In this document: piece after piece, positions 1 through 22,930 of the stretch
How positions within the stretch are numbered: the stretch's first letter is position 1
Layout of the letters: every line of letters begins with the position of its first letter
Source: Paragorgia papillata
Taxonomy: Eukaryota; Cnidaria; Anthozoa; Scleralcyonacea; Coralliidae
Assembly: GCA_035771165.1 (NCBI GenBank)
Contig: JAWNZC010000108.1
Span: 186,001 to 250,000 of the forward strand
Length of the DNA: 64,000 bases
Reading direction: 5' to 3'
Made by a program: the position numbers and the translations under genes
Notes under the pieces: generated by a model
The model's input: only the letters and a program-made list of their open reading frames with translations
Database searches by the model: none
What the model was told of the DNA's origin: nothing

Positions 1-4942
<4,942 letters not shown>

Positions 4943-5284
4943 CTTTCACGATATCTCCTAGTATACAAAAAATAAAGCAATCTTTATTTGTACAAAAGAA
5001 AAACGTTTTGACTTTTTACATGCATAACCCAGTATTTTGTAGTGTCTAATAATAATAATAATTAGTGATGTATATTGCGCATTCTCCATGACGCGATGAT
5101 CCCATGCGCTTTACATTGTACAACAGAATAAGTAAATACGTATAGCTATCGAACAAGAACCCACATTTTACCAAATCAGCCTGGGATAGGTTCTTATTTT
5201 CTTATATATTCTTATATAAATAAATTCTTAATTTCAGGCTGAGGTTCTTAATTCACAATACATGAAATAGTTAAGATGTAGGTG

Positions 5285-5605
5285 TTGATCTTTGCGGAGG
5301 GAGGGTTTTTCGCCGTGTTCTCGGGTTTTCCTCGAACCATAACTCTACTAAGTGAAATAAAAGTAGCGTGCTGCATAGGCAGTGTTGAAACAACAATCGA
5401 AATATAGTAAGGTTAGATATACTGCCGAAACAGAGAACGTAGGAGTCTAACGTTTCGAGCGAAGGCCTTAACTCTACTCACATGTGTTGCAAGGTCGAGA
5501 ACGAGGAGACGAGGTTATTCCCAGACGGTCACCCATCCAAGTATTAACCCCGTCCGACTGCGCTTAACTTTGGAATACCGTGGTGAGAGGCAGTGCCCTC
5601 AGGCT
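5285..5605 (-). mobile_element. 5S-derived SINE interrupted by a Penelope-like fragment
   Basis: On the minus strand the 5S-like words GGTTAATACTTGGATGGGTGACC and TGGGAATAACC lie at about 5565-5510, and the SINE body (CGAGGAAAACCCGAGAACACGG) lies at about 5335-5300. Between them (5352-5475) is a piece of the Penelope-like repeat seen at 1664-1882, ending in AAGGCCTTCGCTCGAAACGTTAGA on the minus strand. The layout suggests the retroelement inserted into the SINE. Confidence 0.6.
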
Positions 5606-5689
5606 AACAGCACACGCCACCCATGCTTCCCTTCAATTGTTTATCGGCTTTTATCTTTCTTTTTTGTACCAGTTTAGTGAGTTTAAGTC

Positions 5690-6390
5690 CTTGTTTATAC
5701 CGAAGACTTCCTTCGGGTTAATATAATTATTTGGCGTTAGTCTGCCTAATACAATAAAGACTTGTTTGTGAAAATTATACTAGTCTACGTTAGTGCAGTC
5801 TTGAGAAAGACTATTTTAGTGTTTCCGAAATTCAACATTTCTTTACTTAAACTACCATTTGCATTGCTGAAAATATTATCTACCCACCAACAGTAATATT
5901 TTACTCAAAAGAAAGACGACCCTTTAAAGGAATCTACTGAGGAATCTTCAGTTCACGAGACGTTTGCAAGTTGCTCAAGCCAAGTTGACAATCAACATTG
6001 CAATGTTGCGGCGCGATATTGCAAAGGAGCAAGGACTAAAGGAGTATTGGTTCATGTTTGCGCGGTTGCTTGTCTAGGTTAGAGTAGTCTTGAGAAAGGC
6101 GTTTAGTGGTGGTGACTGACGTTATAAAGTAAACCTAGGAGTATCAGTAGATGTTTGTTGAAGTTGCTTGTCTAGGTTTGCGTAGTCTTGAGAAAGTAGT
6201 GGTGGTGGTGGTGGCAGTCACTGACGTTTCGATGACCTCATGCAGCGGCGCGGGCATTGACTCCGACGATGCATGACGTGTGGTTAGAACTTAGAAGACC
6301 CTCGAAACGTCAGCCACTGCCACCAACAGTATTCAGTTCAAGATTATAGTCTACACTAACACAGACGAGCAACTTTCATGAAACGTTACT
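5690..6390. repeat. Inverted GACGTTTCGA-rich repeat cluster
   Basis: Two partly duplicated blocks share TTGCTTGTCTAGGTTWG and GTAGTCTTGAGAAAG. In the second (6150-6370), GTCACTGACGTTTCGATGACC and its complement-like CTCGAAACGTCAGCCACTG face each other, closed by GTCTTGAGAAAG-type words. The same design occurs at 20640-20845. It looks like a foldback non-autonomous element. No coding sequence is seen. Confidence 0.5.
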
Positions 6391-7919
6391 ATAGAATCTC
6401 ATATAAACCACTGGGTCACAAGTAATAAATGTCAATACTTCGCTGAAAGAAAGCCTTTCATAATTAGTGGGTGCATGCAGTTTAGCAAAGGGGATTAATA
6501 CGACGTTTTCTTGGTAATATTATGTTTTTGCCTTGTTCGAAAATGTTACAATGGGTATACTCGTGTAGCTATGGCAAACAAGTTGACCAAATCATATAAG
6601 GTTTATCCATTTGATGCACATTCTTAACTGTTGTGGGACAGCTTAGTAAGAATATGATAAAGGCTTTATCATATTCTTACTCTGTCCAACGTTAGACGGT
6701 TTACTCGCTAATTAGCCTAAGGGACGATGTCTCTGCAAACCGTGCACGAAACGGTCAACTTATATTGATACTGATTATTTTTAAAATTCTCGTGCGAAGT
6801 TGTAGACTAACGTATTAATGTTTAATGTATACTTACCAAAATAACTAGATAATGATCAGTCCAAATCAGTTAGCCAGTGCTGGGATATAAGATGGAGCCC
6901 GATACATTTGTCTTGAAATTTGAATCTTTTTCTTAAACTGCTGAATATTGCCACGACAAACAAAGATGAAAGTTGATTAAAACAAAAGATATCGAACTTT
7001 CTTAGTGTATTTTATCAATAGTTTTAGCTTACTTCTAACTAGCTCAGTATATATGTTGCTTTGTCAGTGACTTATAAGAGAAATTCTTGCCAAACTAATA
7101 GCTTCATCAGTTATATCCGATTGATCTGTACCGCGGACCTGTTGAGTATACTGTCTTGGTTATTTAGACGAACCGTATTTATCCTCAACTTTTTAATGAA
7201 GTCTTACGTTCATTTAAATATCAAAAGATTAACGCATTGTAAATCATACTGAGTAAACGTGGTTAAAGTTGTATATGATGATGACATACATATAGCTGCA
7301 CGTAATTATTTTGAATTAAGAAAACGCAAAGATTGTCTGACTTTATTATACAGAACAAAGTTCAAGTCATCTATGGGATGGAACTGATTTTGAACGACCT
7401 GTATCAAAAACATCGACGCCGTGGCATATGAAAAATGAAGTGTCGGAGTACGCACCTAGCTTTTGACGTCAATTTGTGATTGATATTTGTCTTATTGTTA
7501 TTCTAACATATGCAATTATTTGTATCTGGGACAGCACGTACTCATGATCCACTGGAAATGTTGCAAATTGCATGCTATTTTGATTTTTTTCAGTTTGTTA
7601 TTTGTTCAGTTATTTGTTAGAATGACATCAGAAATTGTAACATTGCTTCATGATCGCGCGTTGTTTTTGAAAACAAAGTTCTTAGTGACAACGGAATTTT
7701 TTGAAAAGAAACAATTTTTAATTCCCAAGGTCTTCTGTAAACATTGATTTTCAGAGAATAAGCGCTATGTCTGTATTTATGAGATGACTTCTAATTGGCA
7801 AAAAGGAATTGTAGTTTTTTGAAATAGCTCCATGCAGTGCATTACGACTATATACTGTCAAAGGCGATAATGAAAGTCCGTACCTTACTCAAGATGAATG
7901 CGAAGTCTGTACACTTGCT

Positions 7920-8015
7920 ACAGAACTGATATCAGTGTCTGTAAATGTGATACAGAACTTATGTTTTATTAAACAGTTCTGTATCACATTTACAGACACT
8001 GATATCAGTTCTGTA
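7920..8015. repeat. Near-perfect 40-bp-arm palindrome
   Basis: The left arm starts ACAGAACTGATATCAGTGTC and continues to ACAGAACT. The right arm is its exact complement, ending GATATCAGTTCTGT, with a spacer of about 15 bp (TTATGTTTTATTAAAC). It is short, isolated and without obvious terminal duplication. It could be a small foldback element or a strong hairpin. Confidence 0.85.
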
Positions 8016-8079
8016 CCGGGGTAAACAGACATTGATTAAACCTTAATTTATTTTGAATTTTCCTCATGAATTATTAATG

Positions 8080-8082
<3 letters not shown>

Positions 8083-8126
<44 letters not shown>

Positions 8127-8304
8127 TAGTATGGATCGAACCTGGGACGCAGATTAGTGAATGGGATAAGTGCACTAACCGCTGTGCCACCAACACAACG
8201 TTTAGTAAGGAAAGAAGGAAGGAAGGAAGGAAGGAAGGAAGGAAGGAAGGAAGGAAGGAAGGAAGGAAGGAAGGAAGGAAGGAAGGAAGGAAGGAAGGAA
8301 GGAA

Positions 8305-8360
<56 letters not shown>
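8083..8360 (-). mobile_element. tRNA-derived SINE between (TA)n and (GGAA)n
   Basis: On the minus strand the order is TTCC repeats (8306-8213), TTACTAAACGTTGTGTTGG, A-box-like GTGGCACAGCGGTTAGTGCAC, TTATCCCATTCACTAATCTGCGTCCCA, B-box-like GGTTCGATCC, then a TA tract (8125-8083). The A and B boxes have tRNA spacing. This is the complete version of the unit truncated at 3560-3763. A second TA tract (8307-8358) lies on the other side of the TTCC block. Confidence 0.7.
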
Positions 8361-8361
<1 letters not shown>

Positions 8362-8648
8362 GTTCAACAAACCCAGCCTTCTTCCAGTCTACAACCATTT
8401 ATAAATCATCACAATTAGACTTTAAAAAAACTTTAAAAACCGACAAAACCGCAACGTTTCTGCATTTCCGACACTTTCCAACATTAGGGGAGGCCATGCC
8501 CCTCCCGGCCACGACGCCTGTAAGAGTATGTATATTTATAAAAGTTGATTAAATTAACAGTTCTCTGAACTAGCTCTATACGACAATGACGACTATATAT
8601 TGTCAATGGCGATTAATTCAACTTTTAACTTTATAGTGCCTTAACTCC

Positions 8649-8851
8649 AAGGGCCTGTTTATATGAAAGCGAGTTACCTGGCGGGTTGTAATATTTCAGA
8701 TGATTCTCATCAACGAAAGTCACATGCATAAAGTAACGAATATAGAAAATTCATCCCGCTATGCCGAGTTACCCGGGTAAAAGTGTTTATATGGGGAAAT
8801 GTTTATCCCGCCTTGTCAGGGTGAGTTACCCGTCTGTCTCATATAAACACT
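8649..8851. mobile_element. Truncated foldback MITE (GGGCCTGTTTATATGA end)
   Basis: The left end AAGGGCCTGTTTATATGA resembles the end of the MITE at 2279-2726 with different interior words (GCGAGTTACC, CCCGCC). The right end CTCATATAAACA stops before the expected GGCCCTT. It is probably a related family that has lost its terminus. Confidence 0.55.
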
Positions 8852-8889
8852 GCAGTCGGTAGAACAAACAATCGTAGAAATCATCTAAC

Positions 8890-9370
8890 TGAGCATCGTT
8901 TCTTAGAGTCCCAAATATGATAATTTATGTTTACAAATGTTAAGTTAAATGAACAGTTTCTACTTCTCTGAAACACAACTCTATATGCAATGACGACTAT
9001 GTATATTGTCAATGGCGATTAATTCAACTTTCACCTTATAGATATACCTTATTCTTAGTATTATCCCATGCATTTAAGGTCCCAAATATGATGATCTATG
9101 TTTACAAATGTTAAGTGAACAGTTTCTACTTCTCTGAAACACAACTCTATTATGTATATTGTCAATGGCGATTAATTCAACTTTCACCTTTAGATATACC
9201 TTATTCTTAGCATTATCCCATGATTAGAGTCCCAAATATGATGATCTATATGTTTATAAAAGTTAAGTTAAATGAACAGTATCTATTTTCTCTGAAATAA
9301 CTCTATGTATGGCAGTTAAATCAACTTGTCACTTTAGATAAATCTTATTCTAAGCATGCATTTCTTATTA
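8890..9370. repeat. Imperfect direct repeats just downstream of TRP copy 2
   Basis: At least three tandem units share GTCCCAAATATGATGATC, TTTACAAATGTTAAG, GAACAGTTTCTACTTCTCTG and GTCAATGGCGATTAATTCAA. An earlier partial unit lies at 8530-8650. They lie 70-550 bp past the end of the long TRP tail frame, so they could fall in its 3' UTR. Unit length varies from about 130 to 180 bp. Confidence 0.7.
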
Positions 9371-9439
9371 AAGTTTTAAATCAGGTTTAATCTTCTTATT
9401 TCTCTTCTTTAAGATGGAGCTCTTATATTAGGCCACTGA

Positions 9440-16338
<6,899 letters not shown>

Positions 16339-16400
16339 CTAGTTTCTCTATGCCTGTCGCATTCAAATACAATGAAATGATACGTGATCTATTGTATTTA

Positions 16401-17087
16401 AGGTGGCTCCATACAGTTTCTTGAAATATGGAAAATACAAGTTTGAGAGTCCAAAACACGTGATTAAACAATTCGGAAAAATAATAAAACTAAATGTTAT
16501 GCATAGTTAAACAGTCTGACAATAAAAAACTGTCACCAAATAAATATCAACAGTTGTTGCTATGGCAACAACGACGTTTCACAATGGCTGCCAATTACCT
16601 TTCAAACTAGTTTAATTCGAAAAAAACTTTGGTGACCCCCAAATTTTTTTTCTTTAAAACTTTTCTTGGAGTATGAGTAATCAATAGGCCGATTTTAAAA
16701 AAAACTCTGTAGAACGAAATTTTTTAAAAATTAACAAACATGATTTTTCCGGAAAAAAAATTATTCGTTCTACAGAATTTTTTTTAAATCGGCCTATTGA
16801 TTACCCATACTTCAAGAAACGTTTTAATGAAAACAAAATTGGGGGTCACCAAAGTTTTTTTCGAATTAAATTAGTTTGAAAGGTAATTGGCAGCCATTTT
16901 GAAACGTCATTGTTGCCATAGCAACAACTGTTGATATTTATTTGGTAACAGTCGTTTTTGATTGTCAGACTGTTTAACTATGCATAACATTTAGTTTTAT
17001 TCTTTTTCCGAATTGTTTATGCACGTGTTTTGGACTCTCAAACTTGTATTTTCTTTTTTTCAAGAAACTGTGTGGAGCCACCTTAAA
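16401..17087. mobile_element. Long foldback element, arms about 320 bp
   Basis: The left end TTAAGGTGGCTCCATACAGT is mirrored by ACTGTGTGGAGCCACCTTAA. Landmarks appear in reverse order on the other arm: CAACAGTTGTTGCTATGGCA, GGTGACCCCCAAA, ATCGGCCTATTGATTAC and TTCGTTCTACAGA. The centre is an AT-rich spacer near 16725-16765. The arms differ by scattered substitutions, so it is not very recent. It starts about 60 bp upstream of the TRP copy 2 start codon. Confidence 0.85.
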
Positions 17088-17487
17088 CGGACAAGTTACG
17101 CGTAAATTTCTTTTTAACTAAACACACCGACAAACACTAGTAATGCTTCACATCGGCAAACGACGGCGTCCGCGCGCTGCAATTTGCATATATATATGCA
17201 TATATCACCAACTGTTAACCAGCTTACACAACTGTTAAGCGGCCTTTTTCAGTCAGAAGCTCAATATAATAAAACAAAAAAAGAGGAAGGACCATCACAG
17301 GCGTCAGAGTACTGCTCTCTGTGGTGTCACTACAACGCAAATTTAAAATTATGATGAATATCACACAGTGCATGCAAAACTTAGACTAAGTAGCTCGGAA
17401 GAAAATGCACAATGTCTTACTTCTTTAACGTTTTCAGCTTAATATTGTTTGTACGTTATTAGTGTTTTCAGCTTGAGTTGGTAAAGT

Positions 17488-17672
17488 TTTTTCGTATGTT
17501 TTTGCTGTACAAGCTGTCGTAACTCATAAGTTAAACTCAGAAAAGACTCTGAAAGCGTCCGGCTGGCATTCGGAAGGTTGTGGGTTCGCTTCCCGTCTGG
17601 AGTTCAGAGTTTTCTCTCAGTTTAACTTACGACAGCTTGTACAGCAAAAACATACGAAAAAATCTTTAATAT
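17488..17672. repeat. Inverted repeat enclosing a tRNA-like fragment
   Basis: TTTTTTCGTATGTTTTTGCT, then GTACAAGCTGTCGTAA, are mirrored at the right side (TTACGACAGCTTGTACAGC, AAAACATACGAAAAAA). Between them lies AGCGTCCGGCTGGCATTCGG followed by AAGGTTGTGGGTTCGCTTCCC, which looks like an anticodon arm plus T arm with a B-box (GGGTTCGCTTCCC). No full cloverleaf with an A box is visible, so this is a tRNA or SINE remnant, not a tRNA gene. Confidence 0.65.
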
Positions 17673-18099
17673 TGTTTCTTTTCCCTGCGCACAAATATCA
17701 TTTGTGTCTCATGCAAAATAATGGAGGCTGTCAGTGCCTTTAAATTTTCTTAGACAAGTCACTTGCTTTAACTGAGTTGTCTATAGCTCGTTAAAAACTT
17801 CCTTGAATTTCATGGCATCTATCAAAATGCAAATGATGATGAAGAGTTAGTGTCTATAAGGTGAAAATTAACTAACTTTGTCTTATTGAAACACTTGGCA
17901 TGTCAGCTATTCATCAAGGAGTTCAGTTTAAAAGATAGATTGTCATGAATCATGAGTTCTTATACATACAGCTAAAAAACTCTTTAATCTGCAGTGTTAA
18001 AACTTTATAGTATACATGCAGATTTAGTATGAAAGTTGTTCGTCTATGTTGAGAAAGACTCTTGGTTAGTGACTATAGTTGATATTATTGATTATACAC

Positions 18100-19768
18100 T
18101 GTAAATTTCAAGGGGCAAAATTTACCCCATTTTGGGGGTAAAAGTGCTATTTTTGGGGGGGTGAATGATAAAGGGGTAGTAATTACCCCTTAAATAAGGG
18201 CAATTCTTCTTTTTGTCGCGCAGAATTACCCCTTTTACGGGGGTAATTTGTTGGAGCAAATTTTTTACCCATCTCGGGGTAAAAATGTAAAATTTACCCC
18301 TGAATAAGGGGTAAAAATATAGGGGGGTAAAATTATCTAGGGGTAAAATCTACCCCCATTTTGGCCCTTGTAAGGGGTAACTAATAGTGGGGGTAAAAAC
18401 TCCCCCCTACGTTGGGGGTAACCAGAACTGCAAGACAATGTTTTCGAAAATGGCGATTTTTTTTCGAAAGAGTGACATGAAGACATAACTACAATTATCG
18501 TTAATATAAAAGCGTATGTAGGCAATTTTTTTTTAATTTTCTTGAATAGTTTTTGTACACAAATGTGTATAATAGTTAAAAATTAAGGTGAAGATTGTTT
18601 AGCAGATTGAAATCGACCTAAAGTTTACTTCCGTAAGCTTGTAAACATCGTCTGTGTGTAAAGGCTCAAAGGTGACTTAAACACAACCTAAGACTGCTCA
18701 CAAAAATGAAATTACTCTGGATTTGGTTTTGAATGTTGTTGTTGTTTTATATTGGATTAAATTGGGGTACGTAAACAAGTGTTATTTCCTATATTTTTTG
18801 CTCTACGACAATGTCTTTAAGTTGCTATTGAAATGAATTACTTTGAATGATTTTACACTTTTCTTGTGTCAAAAACAATGCGAAAAAGTTTGAACAAAAG
18901 AACTTAGCTCATTTATTTTTTTGACTCGACAAAAGTTCATTGCTAATATATATCATGAACTTAGTTGAAACTATAGTATTTTCGGCATTGTCTGTGTATC
19001 AAAGCTGAGGAGACAAGATTAAAATGGGCTGAACTGACTTTGAATCTAGTTCTTAACGTTGCAACGATTTAGTTTCTTTTCCCATTTTGCTGGAAATTCG
19101 TATAGGTAAACAAATGTTTGTACATATTTTTGGCCTACAACAGTGTTTTATAAACTGTTATCGAAATAAATATTTTGTTTCTTCATCGTATGATATGGAA
19201 ACTGACCGGCTATTAACTCATAACATTAGTTCTATGTGGCAAAATTAATGTAAATGTTTTTGATCTGTCACAACTAGTCAACACAAATGGGGTTTTTTAA
19301 TGAAACCCTTCCAAACCCATCACAAATGTCGTGAAACGTTATAAAATAAACGTGTTAAGAAAAGTAAAGAAAATATGAACTTAACAATGTAATATTAAAG
19401 AAAAAACTCGGTTATATATCGTAAATTTCAATAATAAATACGAAGAGGTGGTTGGCGCAGTGGTAAGGTAAGCAAACTAATGCAAGGTAAGTTAAGCCCG
19501 GGAGGTTAGGGTTAGTACTTGGATGGGTGACCCATTGGGAAGGTTAAGGCTCATAAAAAAGCATAAGAAATAGAGGACTGAGAGTGAGGCTACTCAATTT
19601 TTACCCCTTTATTTTTACCCTTAATTTTCACCCCACATTCCGGAGGTAAAAATTACCCCTTTTCAAATTGATTGAAATTTTACCCCCCAAAAACGGGGCG
19701 TTCTGTGGAAAACATTTTACCCCCACATTTTGGGGTATTTTTTACCCCCTGAAATTTACAGTGTAGGA
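18100..19768. mobile_element. 1.67-kb element with inverted TACACTGTAAATTTCA ends and GGGGTAAAA words
   Basis: The left end ACACTGTAAATTTCAAGGGG and the right end CCCCTGAAATTTACAGTGTA are inverted. Sub-terminal zones on both sides are packed with GGGGTAAA/TTTACCCC words (18110-18425 and 19595-19760). The central 1 kb is AT-rich without a transposase frame and holds a 5S-SINE piece (19445-19545). It looks non-autonomous. Confidence 0.75.
19445..19545 (+). mobile_element. 5S-derived SINE fragment nested in the GGGGTAAA element
   Basis: GTGGTTGGCGCAGTGGTAAG (tRNA-like or 5S head) is followed by AAGTTAAGCCCGGGAGG and TTAGTACTTGGATGGGTGACCC, the 5S rRNA 3' signature. It lies entirely within 18100-19768. 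Confidence 0.7.
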
Positions 19769-20334
19769 CGGAGATAATTTACTTTGTCAAAGATTACCGC
19801 ATGACTGCATGTGAAGCTGTGTTGATAGTGCGTGTGTAAACTGTGATGATAGCCGTCACAGCTAAAAGCTGTAATTGTCATTAGTTCCGCTGAGGACAAC
19901 GCATACCACTTAAGGCTCTTTTCCCTGACTCATCGCAGAAACTATAGTCATTCCCAGCTTGCTGTGAGTACTTGTATCTCATTAAAAAAGAACTCACAAC
20001 GAGAAAACAAGCATTGCGAGTTGTTTTTAATAAGATGCAGACACTCGCGGTAAGCTGCGAGCTGGTCTTTGCGATGACTGGAAAAAAGCCTTTAGTTGAG
20101 AAAACTACGACCAAGATCTTGAGTATAGCCTTCTGAAAAACTCAAATATAATTCATGAGGAAAACACAAAGGAAAATCATGCTGGGACGTGTCTCTATAT
20201 GTGATAGAGACACGCTCGCTATTTTCGATGAACTTTTTCTTCGATTTTTCGGCTCAGACAACTTCAATTTTCAAAATTGATTTCTATATGAGCTTATTAT
20301 ATGGATAGTTTTTGAAGCCATTTAAAACATTTAC

Positions 20335-20420
20335 AGTTCGTGTTTTATCAGATCTAAAACACTCGGCTATATCGCCTCGTGTTTTTAAATCTGATAAAAC
20401 ACTGCTGCTCATGTTTTAAC
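20335..20420. repeat. Palindrome GTTTTATCAGATCTAAAACAC family
   Basis: TCGTGTTTTATCAGATCTAA and TTAAATCTGATAAAACAC face each other around GGCTATATCGCC. The same palindrome occurs inside NPRL2 intron 7 (30600-30690), so it is dispersed. Confidence 0.7.
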
Positions 20421-20433
20421 TATCACTTAGGAG

Positions 20434-20549
20434 TTAGGCCCGTTTACACTAGAGCAAAAGTATCCGGATTCACATTGTTTTTCATCCTCATGGGAATAAA
20501 AAAACAATGTGAATCCGGAAACTTTTGCTCTAGTGTAAACGGGGTCTTA
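20434..20549. mobile_element. 116-bp palindromic MITE
   Basis: The ends TTAGGCCCGTTTACACTAGA and TCTAGTGTAAACGGGGTCTTAA are inverted, and the inner arms ATCCGGATTCACATTGTTTT/AAAACAATGTGAATCCGGA continue the palindrome almost to the centre. Confidence 0.8.
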
Positions 20550-20639
20550 ATACATAAAGGTTAATTTGAAGATTGTATCATTACTATAATATGCTATATA
20601 GCAATAATATATATAGCAGTAATACTTATGTTTGTGAAA

Positions 20640-20975
20640 ACTGATCGTCTAGGTTAATGTAGTTGAGAAAGTCGTCTATTGCCGGTTAATTGATCACTCA
20701 TGACGTTTCGACGGCCTCACGCAGCGGTGGTCATGTCCGTCGCTGAGGGCCTCAGCGCTGCGGTTGTCACGACCGTCGCTGAGGCCGTCGAAACGTCAGT
20801 CACTAACATCAACAACAGTCTTCCTCAAGACTATACACTAATTAACACTTTGAGGCCTGGACCTCTCCCTGTGCTGAATAAAATCGTCTGGCGTTAGCCA
20901 GAATAAAATACTAAAGACTCGTCGTCAGGCTTCAACGTGTTACGGCTATAGACGATCAGCAATTTTCACAAACAT
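20640..20975. repeat. Foldback repeat with GACGTTTCGACGGCCTC, plus CACTTTGAGGCCTGG repeat
   Basis: ATGACGTTTCGACGGCCTCA and its complement-like TGAGGCCGTCGAAACGTCAG surround a GC-rich centre (20700-20800), closed by GTCTAGGTTAATGTAGTTGAG and complementary words. The adjoining unit 20842-20945 (CTTTGAGGCCTGGACCTCTC to CAGGCTTCAACGTGTTA) recurs twice in tandem at 61545-61752. Confidence 0.6.
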
Positions 20976-21516
20976 GTACCAATCCTAGGTTCAAATCATT
21001 TTCAGTAATACTAGGAATACTTTACACTACCCTTGTGGCAGTTTGGCCCTATATACCACTAGCTCATGCTCTCTAGATGTGCGCACTATATACTTACACT
21101 ATTCCACAAGCAGTTATCACCAACACAAAAACCAAAAAAATCTCATGAAAATAACCAAAACTCTCTAAAAAATCTCCGAAACTCCCAAACAAATCCCACA
21201 GGATTAGCTCCTTGGTTGTTTTCTTTTCTTTACTGTTACCGATAAAGATAATATGTATACACAAGTGGTTTGTAATGCAGCTCCATGAAAGAGATTGCCC
21301 CTCTTGTGAAGTCCCGTATCCGCATGTGCATATGCAGGGAATTTGCGTTAAAGTCGTCACTTCCGAAAAACTCTAATACATACCCTAGATATATACTGTA
21401 GCTTATAGCTCATCGGAAATTTCTTGGAATGAGGCTCCACATAACTGCGCTACATAACTGCCTATATAAGCTCATGTATATGCATGCCTATACTGTGCCG
21501 CACTTGTATACATATA

Positions 21517-21695
21517 ATAAAAATAGCGTGCTCCGTAGGCAGTGTTGAAATACAAATCGAAATATAGTAAGGTTTGAGTACTGCCGAAATTATTGAAACG
21601 TAGTTTCTAAAGGCCCTTCGTCAGAGAGAAACGTTAGAAAACTACGTTCAATAATTTCGGCAGTACTTAAACCTTACTATTTTTCGACTTGTACG
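21517..21695 (-). repeat. Penelope-like repeat, hammerhead-like core reversed inside its arms
   Basis: Arms GTACTGCCGAAATTATTGAA...CGTAG (from 21578) and CTACGTTCAATAATTTCGGCAGTAC (21641-21665) match the layout of 1664-1882. Here the core CTCTGACGAAGGGCC lies on the minus strand while the arms keep their order, as if the centre had been flipped by exchange between the arms. The family tail AGTAGCGTGCT-like word lies at 21519-21545. Confidence 0.5.
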
Positions 21696-22478
21696 TATAT
21701 AGTATGCTGTAAGATTACCGACAGATGCAAGGTAAAGATTGCCCCTGCTAAAAACAACATGCAGTACGCAGCCAGCCTCTGAAAGGACCCTCGACAAAAT
21801 CATGTATAGCTGCCTAGGTCTACAGTAATCTCTATAAAGTTTTGTGCAGCAACTATAATTACATTAAAATGTACAATTCTTGTACGGAATTGGACAACGG
21901 TGTATGTTACTTCTGAGAAGAAAATCGTAAATATAGTTGATCTACTTACCAACTGAACTTGATAAGAGAATCTTAAATCAGTTAACCACGGCTCCTAAGT
22001 AAACTTTATCTGTATAACGTGCAGCCTTTTGAATGTTGAAGATTGTCATGAGCTGAAACAGTATTCTTAATTAACGAAGAACATTGGAGTGTCTTTAGCC
22101 GAACTCTTTTATACTTTAAAATGAATCACCTTGGTGGCATCTCTTGGTGTGTCTCACGCTTTAAGCCATGCGAAGGTTTCGTGTGATGATTATGGTATGG
22201 TTTCAATAAACTTATAGCCCTGGCTATATTAACTGGTGATCAGTGACGTTTCAAGCATTAAGGGATTAATAGAGTGAGCAGTAAGGTGGTGCATTGTGCG
22301 CTTCTGTTAATATTGACATAGTTTTTTTAATTTTTTCTATTGTTTGTCTTGTTTCTGAATAGTTTGAAAACGAGTGAAATCTTCTGGCGTTATACTGATA
22401 TAGAATAAAATAAGATTTAATTATAAAGGAAAGGGCAGTAAAAACCATTCTCAATTTTACTTTATTTGTCGGTAACGT

Positions 22479-22801
22479 TTAAGCCCCGCACAGACGACCA
22501 AGTTTTCCCTGACAAGTTTTTCCTTGACAAATATTATTTGTTCGTGTGCACGACACAAATTGACAAGTTTTCCCTCGACAAGGAACCTTGTTCAAAAGCT
22601 GGTCATGCATGCCAGCTTTTGAACAAGGAAATTTGTTCGTGTGTATAGTCGTCAAGGAAAACTTGTCCAACCGCACACACGAGCAATTATAACTTGTCAA
22701 GGAAAATTGTTGGGGAAAAAACGTGTTCATTGTACACACGAGCAAGGAAAGTTACCAAGGAACTTGTCAAGAAAAACTTGGTCGTCTGTGCGGGGCTTTA
22801 T
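22479..22801. mobile_element. 323-bp foldback MITE (AAGCCCCGCACAGACGACCA ends)
   Basis: AAGCCCCGCACAGACGACCA and TGGTCGTCTGTGCGGGGCTT are perfect inverted ends. The interior repeats TTGACAAG, TTCGTGTG and CAAGGAAAACTTGTC in both orientations. The centre is the palindrome CAAAAGCTGGTCATGCATGC/CAGCTTTTG. Confidence 0.85.
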
Positions 22802-22930
22802 GCGCGCATCGTGTAATTAATTTTCAGTACGTGCTAAATTGTTGAATACCCGCCCATGCACACTTGGAGTGATGCCATCACGGAATACCCAACTGTAAAT
22901 GCGTTCCAATCCACCCACTCACCCCGCACT

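Larger units (their letters stand above)
5043..9439. other. Gene-free spacer between the two TRP copies
   Basis: I see no splice-consistent coding exons. The spacer holds a Penelope-like fragment (5352-5475), a 5S-SINE piece (5285-5605), inverted GACGTTTCGA words (5690-6390), a 96-bp palindrome (7920-8015), a tRNA-SINE between microsatellites (8083-8360), a truncated MITE (8649-8851) and imperfect tandem copies of a 3' flank unit (8890-9370). About 6400-7900 is AT-rich and unassigned. Confidence 0.6.

Noticed and set aside
19445..19545. 5S rRNA gene
   Set aside because: Only the 3' half resembles 5S rRNA and the start is tRNA-like, so it is a SINE.
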